A stretch of 64,000 nucleotides of DNA, from the NCBI GenBank assembly GCA_964570665.1, contig CAZMZH010000001.1, positions 124,001 through 188,000 of the forward strand, in the 5' to 3' direction. The notes below the pieces were generated by a model. It searched no databases. It worked only from the letters and a program-made list of their open reading frames with translations, and was not told the DNA's origin. Positions within the stretch are counted from its first letter, which is position 1, and every line of letters begins with the position of its first letter. Positions 17,122 to 24,794 of the stretch are shown here, piece by piece. A program made the translations under genes and the position numbers. The DNA comes from JAJDAT01 sp964570665. Lineage in GTDB: Bacteria > Nitrospinota > Nitrospinia > Nitrospinales > JAJDAT01.

Positions 17122-17742
17122 TTAAACAACTCTGGTCCACAAGAGTTTATTTAAATAGTAATAACTCATTAATAAATATTGCTCCAAAAATAAGTTTGCG
17201 TAGGTGGTTTTTTCCCACCATCGATCTAACTCTTTTGAATCGATTTTTTTCTCATGCTGCACGTAGGTCTTAATATTTAATTCTTTAAAATACCTATCTA
17301 GAAAAAACCGACGCGTTCGCGTTCTGTAAAACGGGTCAATAAAGAGAGCCGATTTAGCTTTTAAAATCGTCAAAAGATGTTTGTAAAAAAAGACGCGATC
17401 AACTTCTCCTACAAACCTCCTTTTATAAATCAGGACTCTCTCTTGCGGAATTCCAATTTTACGGGCTTCATTTCTAATTTTCAATTCGGCGTTTTCGCCA
17501 TAAAACGCTTTCCAGTTATCTTCAGGGCTATCGGGTATCGTTAGTAATAAATTTTTTACTTTTCCCCTTTTGAAATATTCAATAGCTTTTGAAGATAAAT
17601 CATTGGTTATTAAGTATTCAACGTTTTCAAATTTTTCATAAACGATCAGATAATTTCCAATTTGCCTTACAACTTTTGAAACTCCCCAATATCCACCCGT
17701 TAATAAAATTACGGAAATTATCAAAACGGAAGATTTCTTCAT
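17122..17742 (-). CDS. DUF218/YdcF-like membrane-anchored protein, divergent
   Basis: A 206-residue protein with an N-terminal membrane anchor (residues 4-22). It keeps the general YdcF/SanA/ElyC layout (YFKRGKVKNLLLTIPDS, then IGIPQERVLIY, then YRTRTRRFFLDRYF and a C-terminal WW followed by aromatic residues) but has lost the usual GGG and the strongly conserved nucleophile-side motifs. It follows its relative at 17746 by 3 nt in the same operon, so the pair looks like an old tandem duplication in which this copy has diverged. Function unknown, possibly cell-envelope related as for other family members. Confidence 0.6.
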   Translation of the reverse strand: MKKSSVLIISVILLTGGYWGVSKVVRQIGNYLIVYEKFENVEYLITNDLSSKAIEYFKRGKVKNLLLTIPDSPEDNWKAFYGENAELKIRNEARKIGIPQERVLIYKRRFVGEVDRVFFYKHLLTILKAKSALFIDPFYRTRTRRFFLDRYFKELNIKTYVQHEKKIDSKELDRWWEKTTYANLFLEQYLLMSYYYLNKLLWTRVV

Positions 17743-17745
17743 CGC

Positions 17746-18360
17746 TTATCCGACTAGCCGCACTCTAATTAAATCGATAGGAAACTTAATCCATTCCTTA
17801 AGAACAAATTTAAAATCCTCCTCTATCTTCCACCAACTATCGGGTCGCCATCCCTTCTGTCCATGTACAAATCGCAGTTCTAAGTTTGAACCTTCAAAAA
17901 CAGCGTTAAAGATTATTCTTAGTCTCCGCATATTATATGGATCGCTAACAATAGAGGCCGTGCGCCACCCCTTTTCTTCCATAAGACTTTTGGCCTGACG
18001 AGCGTCAACCAACGTGCTTGTGGAATGTCGAAATTCAAACCTATTCTTGGGCAATCCCAATAAATCTGCTTCTATTTTTGCGATATCTAGCGGAGATTTT
18101 CCGGGCAATTGTGTTTCAAGACGCTGATCTCCCAAAATCAACATATCGCTATTGGGGTTTTCTTTTAATAACTTAGCGGCAAATAAAAATCTCTCATACG
18201 ACCCGGTTGAAACAACAATTAAATCCCCTTTAACATATGATTCTTGTACGATTAAAAAAGAGGCAAACGGTTTTAACCATAATGACTGAAAACATATCGC
18301 CACCGAGTAAATAAAAAAAGCAATCGTAGCGACTTTAAATATTTTTTTAATCCTTTGCAT
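17746..18360 (-). CDS. YdcF/SanA/ElyC (DUF218) family protein
   Basis: A 204-residue protein with one N-terminal membrane helix (about 8-26) and a periplasmic DUF218 domain: DLIVVSTGSYERFLFAAKLL, SDMLILGDQR, EADLLGLPKNRFEFRHSTST, VDARQAKSLMEEKGWRTASI, VSDPYNMRRLRIIF and the C-terminal SWWKIEEDFKFVLKEWIK. The family includes SanA and ElyC, which act in envelope integrity and lipid-carrier metabolism; the reaction is not defined. First gene of a two-gene minus-strand operon with its divergent relative. Confidence 0.82.
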   Translation of the reverse strand: MQRIKKIFKVATIAFFIYSVAICFQSLWLKPFASFLIVQESYVKGDLIVVSTGSYERFLFAAKLLKENPNSDMLILGDQRLETQLPGKSPLDIAKIEADLLGLPKNRFEFRHSTSTLVDARQAKSLMEEKGWRTASIVSDPYNMRRLRIIFNAVFEGSNLELRFVHGQKGWRPDSWWKIEEDFKFVLKEWIKFPIDLIRVRLVG

Positions 18361-18517
18361 GAGTCCTAAATCTAATAATCAATAAGCTAAAAGTCCATTA
18401 GGGCTAACAATTAAAAACTTTTCAAAATTCGAGGAATGGTTTACCATTTGATTTATCTATAGTTCAACCTAGAAGGCCATTCAACCCCTTATCAATATCA
18501 TTGTAAAGTTTTAAATC

Positions 18518-19027
18518 ATGAGCGATCAATTTACCCATTTTAACGAAGAAGGCCGCGCCCGAATGGTCGATGTAAGCGCCAAAGAAAATACAGGACGCGT
18601 CGCTACCGCCGAGGGTTTTGTTTATATGAAACCTGAAACCCTTAAATTAGTTCAGGCAGGCAAAATTAAAAAAGGCGACGTTCTTGCTGTAGCGCAAGTC
18701 GCGGGCATATCGGGAGCTAAAAAAACATGGGACATGATCCCTATGTGCCATCCCCTATTATTAACAAGCGTCAACATAGAGTTTAAAGAAAACGCACAAC
18801 CCGACGCCGAAACAGGACTGTGTTCCATTTACGTTCGAGCCACGGTCAAAGTATCAGGACAAACTGGCGTTGAAATGGAAGCTTTAACGGCTGTTTCCAT
18901 TTCAGTTCTTACAATTTACGATATGTGCAAAGCGGTCGATAGGGGAATGTATTTTAATAACATTGGATTGGTCTATAAAGAAGGCGGCAAATCCGGAGTT
19001 TTTTCTAGAGAGAGCGTTGCATCATGA
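18518..19027 (+). CDS. moaC: Cyclic pyranopterin monophosphate synthase MoaC
   Basis: A 169-residue MoaC, which converts the MoaA product 3',8-cyclo-GTP to cyclic pyranopterin monophosphate in molybdenum-cofactor synthesis. Motifs: ARMVDVSAKENTGRVATAEG, the MCHPL block, GVEMEALTAVS and DMCKAVDRGM with the terminal KEGGKSG. The stop overlaps the moaD start by 4 nt (ATGA). moaE lies 5.7 kb downstream beyond a signalling cluster, and moaA is not in the window. Confidence 0.97.
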   Translation: MSDQFTHFNEEGRARMVDVSAKENTGRVATAEGFVYMKPETLKLVQAGKIKKGDVLAVAQVAGISGAKKTWDMIPMCHPLLLTSVNIEFKENAQPDAETGLCSIYVRATVKVSGQTGVEMEALTAVSISVLTIYDMCKAVDRGMYFNNIGLVYKEGGKSGVFSRESVAS

Positions 19028-19275
19028 TTACCATTAAATATTTCGCCAATTTAAGAGAAGTTGCCGGAAAAGAATCCGACGAATTAACCGTTTCCGACGG
19101 AATGAAATTAAAAGACCTTTGCCTCCAATTGGAAAATTCTCAATCCCAAATTGTAGAAATGATTCGCCAGAAAAATGTGATGGTGGCAATAAATCAAGAA
19201 ATGGCAACCATGGACTCTGCGATTAAAGACGGCGATGAAGTAGCCTTTTTGCCTCCATTTTCTGGCGGTTCATAA
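19024..19275 (+). CDS. moaD: Molybdopterin synthase sulfur carrier MoaD, GGS terminus
   Basis: An 83-residue ubiquitin-like sulfur carrier: MITIKYFANLREVAG at the start and DGDEVAFLPPFSGG near the end. MoaD is adenylated by MoeB on the terminal glycine of a Gly-Gly tail, thiocarboxylated and used by MoaE to make molybdopterin. Here a serine codon follows the GG before the stop (GGC GGT TCA TAA), so the tail would have to be trimmed, or the protein used in another way. Translationally coupled to moaC. Confidence 0.93.
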   Translation: MITIKYFANLREVAGKESDELTVSDGMKLKDLCLQLENSQSQIVEMIRQKNVMVAINQEMATMDSAIKDGDEVAFLPPFSGGS

Positions 19276-19364
19276 CATACTTATTTTGAACCAAAAACTC
19301 ACCTACCTCTAGGCATTTTGCCTATAAGTCACTCTTTTACTCCCCCCACTTGGAACCTCCAGAC

Positions 19365-19408
19365 CCACAAATTTGTGGCTTTTCGAGGTTTAACCCACAG
19401 TTATGTGG
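19365..19408 (+). promoter_or_regulatory. Paired palindromes, probable upstream activator sites 1 and 2
   Basis: Two 14-bp palindromes: CCACAAATTTGTGG (perfect, 19365-19378) and CCACAGTTATGTGG (19395-19408), start to start 30 bp. They lie 140-185 bp upstream of the sigma-54 promoter at 19547, the normal location of enhancer sites for NtrC-type activators. The same motif pair with the same 30-bp spacing recurs upstream of the second small gene. An alternative is a transcription terminator for moaD, since AACCTC/GAGGTT also flanks site 1 symmetrically. Confidence 0.7.
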
Positions 19409-19546
19409 TTATTATCTCAAGGTTTTTTACCAGAAAAATCCTAATTCAACAGGTGCATATTGTTTAAAAATATTTTTATTTATGTAACTTGTTAATATTA
19501 ATACACATTCCATAGCTGTTTTCTAAATACTTTCCAACCGGTAAAA

Positions 19547-19563
19547 TTGGCGCCTCACTTGCT
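19547..19563 (+). promoter_or_regulatory. Sigma-54 promoter of small gene 1
   Basis: TTGGCGCCTCACTTGCT carries GG and GC exactly 10 nt apart with TGGC and TTGCT intact, a near-consensus RpoN -24/-12 element. The predicted start is about 19574, leaving a leader of about 60 nt before ATG 19634. The core is nearly identical to the element before small gene 2. Confidence 0.85.
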
Positions 19564-19633
19564 TTGTATTAAACTGGATACAATTTTTGTATTAAAAACG
19601 ATACATTTAATTCAATAAATGGAGGGAACCAAA

Positions 19634-19900
19634 ATGAGTCAACGCCCTGAAGCTAACACCACCGATAATATTACCTGGATCCATGGGAAACCTCCTGAAA
19701 CTAAATTGGGCTCTCATTCTAAAGCATTGAGCCAGTCGACTCTTAAGTTCTCCACATCTATTTCTAAATTAAATTCCGACGCAGAAAATACTATAAACTT
19801 TTCCGAGACCATTAATGAGGTCTTAAAAGAAATTCAAGATTCGACCCAAGACCTCATTGAAAATGTTGGAAACTTGAAAGAGTGTATTGCAAAAGCGTAA
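19634..19900 (+). CDS. Small helical protein 1, unknown family, sigma-54 controlled
   Basis: An 88-residue protein not recognised as a known family. The ATG at 19634 is preferred over the in-frame ATG at 19619 because the GGAGGG ribosome-binding site lies between them. The first 30 residues are polar and probably flexible. The rest is predicted amphipathic helix: LKFSTSISKLN, then ETINEVLKEIQDSTQDLIEN and VGNLKECI. It has no signal peptide or membrane segment, so it is likely cytoplasmic. Residues from about 36 on align without gaps worth noting to the 75-residue protein at 20355, showing paralogy. Its own sigma-54 promoter and paired activator sites imply tight, conditional expression. Confidence 0.82.
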   Translation: MSQRPEANTTDNITWIHGKPPETKLGSHSKALSQSTLKFSTSISKLNSDAENTINFSETINEVLKEIQDSTQDLIENVGNLKECIAKA

Positions 19901-19908
19901 TGCATATC

Positions 19909-19945
19909 AAGAAGCTATAGGATTAAACCAATTTTATAGCTTCTT
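19909..19945 (+). terminator. Hairpin after small gene 1
   Basis: Perfect 11-bp arms AAGAAGCTATA and TATAGCTTCTT separated by 15 nt, starting 9 nt after the stop codon. The following AATTAAGTATTT is not a clean U-run, so it may be a weak terminator or an mRNA 3'-stabilising stem. Confidence 0.6.
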
Positions 19946-20116
19946 AATTAAGTATTTAAAAGGACAATGCTACTAAATTGAGGTACCCCATTCCCTTCTT
20001 CACTATTATTTTTTAACAATCCCTTTTTAACTGGTTAAAACTCAATTTCTTTAATTTAACAAAACAGGAATACCAGAAATAAAGGTCTATCCACCCGTTA
20101 TATACCCACTCCATAC

Positions 20117-20160
20117 CCACAATCTTGTTGATTTGCATGAAAATATCCACAAGTTTCTTG
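20117..20160 (+). promoter_or_regulatory. Paired palindromes, probable upstream activator sites 3 and 4
   Basis: CCACAATCTTGTTG (20117-20130) and CCACAAGTTTCTTG (20147-20160) are imperfect versions of the palindrome CCACAAnnTTGTGG and again begin 30 bp apart. The distance from the downstream site to the sigma-54 promoter is 130 bp, against 141 bp for small gene 1, a difference of about one helical turn. The matching geometry at two paralogous genes is the main support for an activator-binding role. Confidence 0.68.
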
Positions 20161-20288
20161 GAATATTATTCCTTTTTTGGGCTTTACACAGCCGACTAAC
20201 TTTTTTTATTTTTTAAAAAAAACTCCAATTTGTTGACTTTAAAGACTTTAATTAGATTCAACATATTTCTCATAAAGTTAAATAATAA

Positions 20289-20305
20289 TGGCGCTTTCCT
20301 TGCTT
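20289..20305 (+). promoter_or_regulatory. Sigma-54 promoter of small gene 2
   Basis: TGGCGCTTTCCTTGCTT has GG (20290-20291) and GC (20302-20303) 10 nt apart, with TGGC and TTGCT intact. Predicted start near 20315, about 40 nt before the ATG at 20355. It differs from the small gene 1 element at only a few spacer bases. Confidence 0.83.
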
Positions 20306-20354
20306 GATACCTTGGTATAAGGCAAAACAAAATGCCATCTCCGGGAGATAAAAA

Positions 20355-20582
20355 ATGAATACATACCAACAAAATCAAGACACAAAATTAGCGCGTTGCT
20401 CTCAAGTTTTGACTGAACCTTCCAAAAAGTTTTGCTCTTCAATATCTAAACTTAACCACAAAATAAAAGGCACTCCAGAGATTACTGCTAGCATCGAAGA
20501 ACTATTGAAAGAGATAGAAGAAACCACTCAAGGTCTCATAGAAAATTTAAGCGAATTTAAAAAAGAATTCCCTACTCATTAA
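20355..20582 (+). CDS. Small helical protein 2, paralogue of the 19634 product
   Basis: A 75-residue protein of unknown family. The core KKFCSSISKLN followed by ASIEELLKEIEETTQGLIEN and LSEFKKEF matches the first small protein over about 50 residues, with a shorter N-terminus. It is predicted as two or three amphipathic helices and carries two cysteines not shared with the paralogue. GGGAG stands 7 nt before the ATG. It has its own sigma-54 promoter and its 3' end faces the 3' end of the sigma-54-dependent regulator gene 95 nt away. A regulatory, scaffold or export-substrate role is possible; nothing in the sequence decides. Confidence 0.8.
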   Translation: MNTYQQNQDTKLARCSQVLTEPSKKFCSSISKLNHKIKGTPEITASIEELLKEIEETTQGLIENLSEFKKEFPTH

Positions 20583-20677
20583 TCTATTCGCTGCGTAATT
20601 GGGCCAGAAAACTAAGTTAAGCGCCAAATAAATTAATGAAATGAGCGGGTTGGAATAAACGCGGAAACGATTGAGGA

Positions 20678-22207
20678 TTAATTAGGTTTTTTGATTTCCA
20701 GTTTTTTCATTTTGTTAGTCAGTGTTTGAGGGTGTAATCCCAATTTTTTAGCGGCGCCATCGGAGCCATAAACTTTCCAATTGGATTTTTGCAACGCTAT
20801 GATAATGTTTTTTCGATTACGATCTTTTTCTTCCTCAACAGTAAAAACATCATCAACGGTAGGAGGTTCTTTTGCGGAAATCCCTTCGGATGAACGACTC
20901 AGAAAATTCGATTTTGATCTCAAATCAAAAATTAACGCCCCATCTTGAGCGGTAATTAAAGCTCGTTCGATAACATTTTGTAATTCTCTAATATTGCCTG
21001 GCCAATCGTAGGATTCCAAATCTCGAATATTTTCTTCTGTCAAATTTTCCGTTTTCAAATTATGCCTTCTACTATAATTTTTCATAAAATGTTTGGCAAT
21101 CAGTCCTATATCTTCCTTGCGATCTCTTAAAGGAGGAACATGGATCGGGAAAACATCTAGCCGATAATATAAATCTTCTCTAAATCTTTTTTTTCGGATG
21201 TCTTCTTCCAAATTCCGATTAGTCGCAGCGATAATTCTGACATCAACATTTCTCGACCGATCTTCTCCAATAGGCTCAAACTCCCCTTCTTGAAGAACTC
21301 GTAATAATTTTGACTGAAGCTCAAGAGGAATTTCCCCAACCTCGTCGAGAAATAAGGTTCCTCCATCCGCCAACTGAAACCTTCCCGTTCTATCTTTAAT
21401 CGCGCCTGTAAACGATCCTTTTAAATGGCCAAAAAATTCGCTTTCAAATAATTCCCTTGGAATTCCGGCACAATTTACTCTCACTAGAGCGCGCTTTTTT
21501 CTTTGACTTTGCTCGTGAATTGCGCGAGCGATGAGCTCTTTCCCAGTTCCAGTCTCGCCTTGAATTAAAACTGCCGAATCGGCCCCAGCTACCTGCTTGA
21601 TCTTCTTCAGCGCCTCTTGCATTGAAGGGCTATTTCCAATTATTCCTTCAAAATCAAATTTAGAAGTAACCTCTTCGCGAAGGTAAGCATTTTCAATTTC
21701 TAATCGCTTATGAAGCTCTTCCAACCTATTTTTTGCTAAAAGTAGATCTGCCGTCCGCTCTTCTACTTTTTTTTCAAGTAATAAACTGTGTTCCTTTATT
21801 TGGTTGTGGAGAAGTCGAGTCTCCAATAAATTACGAATACGACATAAAACTTCATGTTGATTAATGGGTTTAGTTAAAAAATCTCTTGCTCCCGCTTCTA
21901 AAGCCTTAAAACGGGTTTTTTCGTCAGCCAGAGCCGTTAAAACCAAAACTGGGGGATAAGCCCCTTCTTCAATTTTCTTAATTTCTTCCAAAACTTCAAA
22001 ACCGCTCATTTTAGGCATTAATATATCAAGCAAAACAAGATCAGGCTTTGAGTTCATGTACATTTCAATGCCAATGTGTGGATCTATCGCGCTTTCTACA
22101 CAAGTAAATCCACGCATTTTCAACATTTGCTCTACTAACCTGGTATTTACCGGCTCATCGTCAATGATCAATATTTTAGATTCAAGAATTTCTGGCTCAA
22201 AAATCAT
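20678..22207 (-). CDS. Sigma-54-dependent response regulator (NtrC type)
   Basis: A 509-residue three-part regulator. Receiver 10-125 has D16, D17, phosphoacceptor D61, T91 and K113. A coiled-coil linker spans about 130-185. The AAA+ domain has Walker A GETGTGKE (217-224), the sigma-54-contact loop GSFTGA (264-269, usually GAFTGA), Walker B TLFLDE (284-289) and R-finger region YYRLDVFPIHVPPLR. The C-terminal Fis-like helix-turn-helix is GSDGAAKKLGLHPQTLTNKM. No partner histidine kinase is adjacent. The two nearby sigma-54 promoters with paired palindromes are its obvious candidate targets. No ribosome-binding site is seen before the ATG. Confidence 0.93.
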   Translation of the reverse strand: MIFEPEILESKILIIDDEPVNTRLVEQMLKMRGFTCVESAIDPHIGIEMYMNSKPDLVLLDILMPKMSGFEVLEEIKKIEEGAYPPVLVLTALADEKTRFKALEAGARDFLTKPINQHEVLCRIRNLLETRLLHNQIKEHSLLLEKKVEERTADLLLAKNRLEELHKRLEIENAYLREEVTSKFDFEGIIGNSPSMQEALKKIKQVAGADSAVLIQGETGTGKELIARAIHEQSQRKKRALVRVNCAGIPRELFESEFFGHLKGSFTGAIKDRTGRFQLADGGTLFLDEVGEIPLELQSKLLRVLQEGEFEPIGEDRSRNVDVRIIAATNRNLEEDIRKKRFREDLYYRLDVFPIHVPPLRDRKEDIGLIAKHFMKNYSRRHNLKTENLTEENIRDLESYDWPGNIRELQNVIERALITAQDGALIFDLRSKSNFLSRSSEGISAKEPPTVDDVFTVEEEKDRNRKNIIIALQKSNWKVYGSDGAAKKLGLHPQTLTNKMKKLEIKKPN

Positions 22208-22423
22208 TTTTATGCTTGGAGAAAGTTTTATCAGATTAATTTAACCTGTATAACCGTCGGTCAAAAATCGGATTAATCCCATATTTTTCCAATATAGCAT
22301 TTATAAAAATATATATCTCATTAAAATAATTATATTTACTGTATGTGAAATTTATATAAAATATAACGACCTAATTGATCATTTTAAAAACGAATCTAAA
22401 AAAACTTTTGAACTTGTATTAGA

Positions 22424-22804
22424 TTAATTTACTAACAATTTTTCTATTTTTTCTTCGAAAGAATCGAAGTTAATGGGGTTGGAAGTGTAGTAAGAAACTC
22501 TATCAATTGGGATTTGCTTTAAATAATACTCTTCTTCATTTTTACTGGTTAAAACCAAAAACTTCGTGTTTTCCGCAGTAGAATTAAATTTTAATCTTAA
22601 TATCAATTCTGTGGCAGTCATTTCAGGAAGTACATCTTGGCATACCACTAACCTATAACTTTTTTTCTCAAGACACTCTAAAACTCCTTCCGCGCCAAAG
22701 GTTAGATCTACTTTTTCATAACCATTATTTTCCATTATAGATTTCAAAAAACAACTGGTTAAAGAATTGTCGTCAGCTATTAGAATCTCCATGTTTTTAT
22801 TCAT
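22424..22804 (-). CDS. Receiver-domain protein lacking the phosphoacceptor aspartate
   Basis: A 126-residue stand-alone receiver. The acidic pair D11-D12 and T86 are present, but the site 44 residues after D12, where CheY has D57, is Q56 (VVCQDVLPEM), and the conserved lysine is N109 (YTSNPI). An aspartate directly follows Q56, so acceptance by D57 is not ruled out but the geometry would be shifted. It probably acts without phosphorylation, as a pseudo-receiver. AGGT precedes the ATG. It is upstream of, and on the same strand as, the NtrC-type regulator, 216 nt away. Confidence 0.82.
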   Translation of the reverse strand: MNKNMEILIADDNSLTSCFLKSIMENNGYEKVDLTFGAEGVLECLEKKSYRLVVCQDVLPEMTATELILRLKFNSTAENTKFLVLTSKNEEEYYLKQIPIDRVSYYTSNPINFDSFEEKIEKLLVN

Positions 22805-23183
22805 TTTTTTTACCTAAAATAAAATTAAGGAACGCTGAAAATCGAACAATGTAATTTTCTATATATTCCATCTTTTTGCGTTTTTACAACTACCCTTTTC
22901 TATATATATAATACGGTCGCTTTTAACAAAAAGTTAGGAGCCAAGTCACACTTTTCGTTTTTTTCTTCCTAAATTTCAATGTTTTTCGAACTAATTTTTG
23001 AATGGAACTTTCAAAAGACTTATAAAAAATTTAGTGAGTTTTGTTTTTATGGCGTTTATGGGTTTGCAGAAAACAAAAAAGCGTTTAAAGGTAGAACGAA
23101 ATCATTTACCTTTAAACGCTTTTTATCACAAAACAACAAAATTGCGGTTTTCGTTAAAATGAGAACCTTATTTTTCTGCGGGA
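22805..23183. other. Non-coding stretch between the pseudo-receiver and GGDEF genes
   Basis: About 380 nt, AT-rich. Apart from the strong hairpin at 23075-23124 it shows no gene. An open frame on the plus strand (22979-23197) runs through the hairpin and is not convincing. Confidence 0.6.
23075..23124 (-). terminator. Strong intrinsic terminator after the GGDEF gene
   Basis: Arms AAAAAGCGTTTAAAGGTA and TACCTTTAAACGCTTTTT are perfectly complementary around a 12-14-nt loop, with A- and T-runs on both flanks. It lies about 60 nt past the stop of the minus-strand diguanylate cyclase. The symmetric A/T flanks would allow it to work in both directions. Confidence 0.85.
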
Positions 23184-24794
23184 TTAATCTTCCATAACTT
23201 TAGACCGTATTGTATGTCTGCCTTCGCTTTTGGCGATATAAAGGGCTTCATCAGCCCTTCCAATAACCGTTTCTGCGGTATCGTTGGGTTTAACATTGCT
23301 AATCCCCATGCTCACCGACAAAATCACATTTTTGGTATTGTGAGGAATAGGCATTCCGTCCAGTTTCGCCAACAATCGACCTGCAAAAATTTTCGCTCCC
23401 GCCATATCCGTTTCGGGCAAAACAATGCAAAACTCCTCGCCGCCAGTACGGCCAAAAATATCGTTATGTCTCAGAATAGTTTGAGCTATTTTCACAAAGT
23501 GACAAAGAGCGTCATCGCCAAATAGGTGTCCATGAGTGTCGTTGATATTTTTGAAATGATCCAAATCGATTTCTATTAAGGCCATTTCAGTCTTATTTCT
23601 CTTAAGCCTTTGTATTTCAGAATCGAAAGATTTTATAAAATATCTTCGATTTGAAATTCCCGTTAAAAAATCGGTAAAAGCCATTTGTTCTAATTCGCCT
23701 CGTAACCCTTCGCTTTCCGAAACCTTAATTTTGAGTTGCCGATTGAGTCGATAGAATGCGAGAGCGATATTCGCCACCACAAATAAAATAACGCACACCA
23801 CTCCAAAAATAAGGTAAAAACGCGTGTTGTCCTGTTCTACGGGAGGGGTATATATGAACGACTTAAAATCTACTAACCGGTGAGGTTCGATCAAACCGAT
23901 TGATTTATAAGTTTTTAGAATATGCTGCCAACGCCACAAATGCATGTAGCCTATTTCCAACATATCCGCCATGACTAAGGTCAAAGTCCGTTTGGCTTCA
24001 AAACGTAAATGCTCTCGACTGTTCTTTCTCCCGTATTGTTCAAGAATAAAGTCGATCATTTCTTCAGGATGCTCTAAAGCGTATTTCCATCCTTTTAACG
24101 AGGCTTTTCGAAAACTTTCAACGACATCGGGCTGACCTTGAAGCATACGCTCCGTTGTAAACAAAGTATCTCCATAAAAATCGATACCGTAGGCTCGTGG
24201 AGAAAAAAGATTGTAATCATATTGAGCCTGCTTCAAATCAAAAACCTCATCGGTTATATAAATTGACAATGCATCTACTTTTCCAGCTTGTAAACTTTCG
24301 GTTTGAAAATTATGTCCAGTCAAAATGAATTTCGATTCGTTCAAACCCTCGCTCCTAAACATAGCGATGATTTCGGCAGACTGCGGTTCTAAAGAAACAC
24401 GTTTGCCCACTAATTGTTCCAGTCGAGAAATTCCAGATTTTGTCGCCAGAGCAAAAGGAGAATGCTGGTAAATTACCCCAAGGGCCACAACGGGATCCCC
24501 TTTACTCCTTCTCAAAATCAAATCAGAAGAAGAAATTCCAAATTCTGCATCGCCGTTCACAACAAGACCTACTACATCCGAATCAACGTCAGGTTCCTTT
24601 AAAACAACCTTAAGCCCAACATCGCGATAAAAACCTTTTTTAATCGCGGCATAATATCCCGCAAATTGGAATTGGTGCTTCCATTTAAGCTGTAGCGTGA
24701 CTTCCTTCAGGTCTTCATCTGCAGCAGACGTTGGAATGTCAACAACGGTTCCGACAAAAATCAAAGCGCACAAAATAGAGACAAAAAATTTCAT
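23184..24794 (-). CDS. Diguanylate cyclase with periplasmic NMT1/THI5-like sensor
   Basis: About 536 residues: signal peptide (MKFFVSILCALIFVGTVV), a periplasmic binding-protein domain of the NMT1/THI5 type (VTLQLKWKHQFQFAGYYAAIKKGFY), one membrane helix near residues 325-345, a short coiled coil and a GGDEF domain with active-site GGEEF. An inhibitory I-site RHND lies five residues before GGEEF. It should make cyclic di-GMP in response to a small ligand; thiamine-precursor-like pyrimidines are the family's usual substrates but this is only inference. ATG 24794 is preferred to a TTG at 24815; neither has a good ribosome-binding site. Confidence 0.9.
   Translation of the reverse strand: MKFFVSILCALIFVGTVVDIPTSAADEDLKEVTLQLKWKHQFQFAGYYAAIKKGFYRDVGLKVVLKEPDVDSDVVGLVVNGDAEFGISSSDLILRRSKGDPVVALGVIYQHSPFALATKSGISRLEQLVGKRVSLEPQSAEIIAMFRSEGLNESKFILTGHNFQTESLQAGKVDALSIYITDEVFDLKQAQYDYNLFSPRAYGIDFYGDTLFTTERMLQGQPDVVESFRKASLKGWKYALEHPEEMIDFILEQYGRKNSREHLRFEAKRTLTLVMADMLEIGYMHLWRWQHILKTYKSIGLIEPHRLVDFKSFIYTPPVEQDNTRFYLIFGVVCVILFVVANIALAFYRLNRQLKIKVSESEGLRGELEQMAFTDFLTGISNRRYFIKSFDSEIQRLKRNKTEMALIEIDLDHFKNINDTHGHLFGDDALCHFVKIAQTILRHNDIFGRTGGEEFCIVLPETDMAGAKIFAGRLLAKLDGMPIPHNTKNVILSVSMGISNVKPNDTAETVIGRADEALYIAKSEGRHTIRSKVMED

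Noticed and set aside
19361..19410. Palindromes downstream of moaD as a simple transcription terminator
   Set aside because: Site 1 has no loop (the two halves touch), which suits a DNA-binding site better than an RNA stem, and the same pair recurs at the same spacing upstream of the second small gene. A double role is not excluded.
22979..23197. 72-codon plus-strand frame upstream of the GGDEF gene's 3' end
   Set aside because: It runs through the terminator hairpin and lacks a ribosome-binding site and a recognisable protein pattern.
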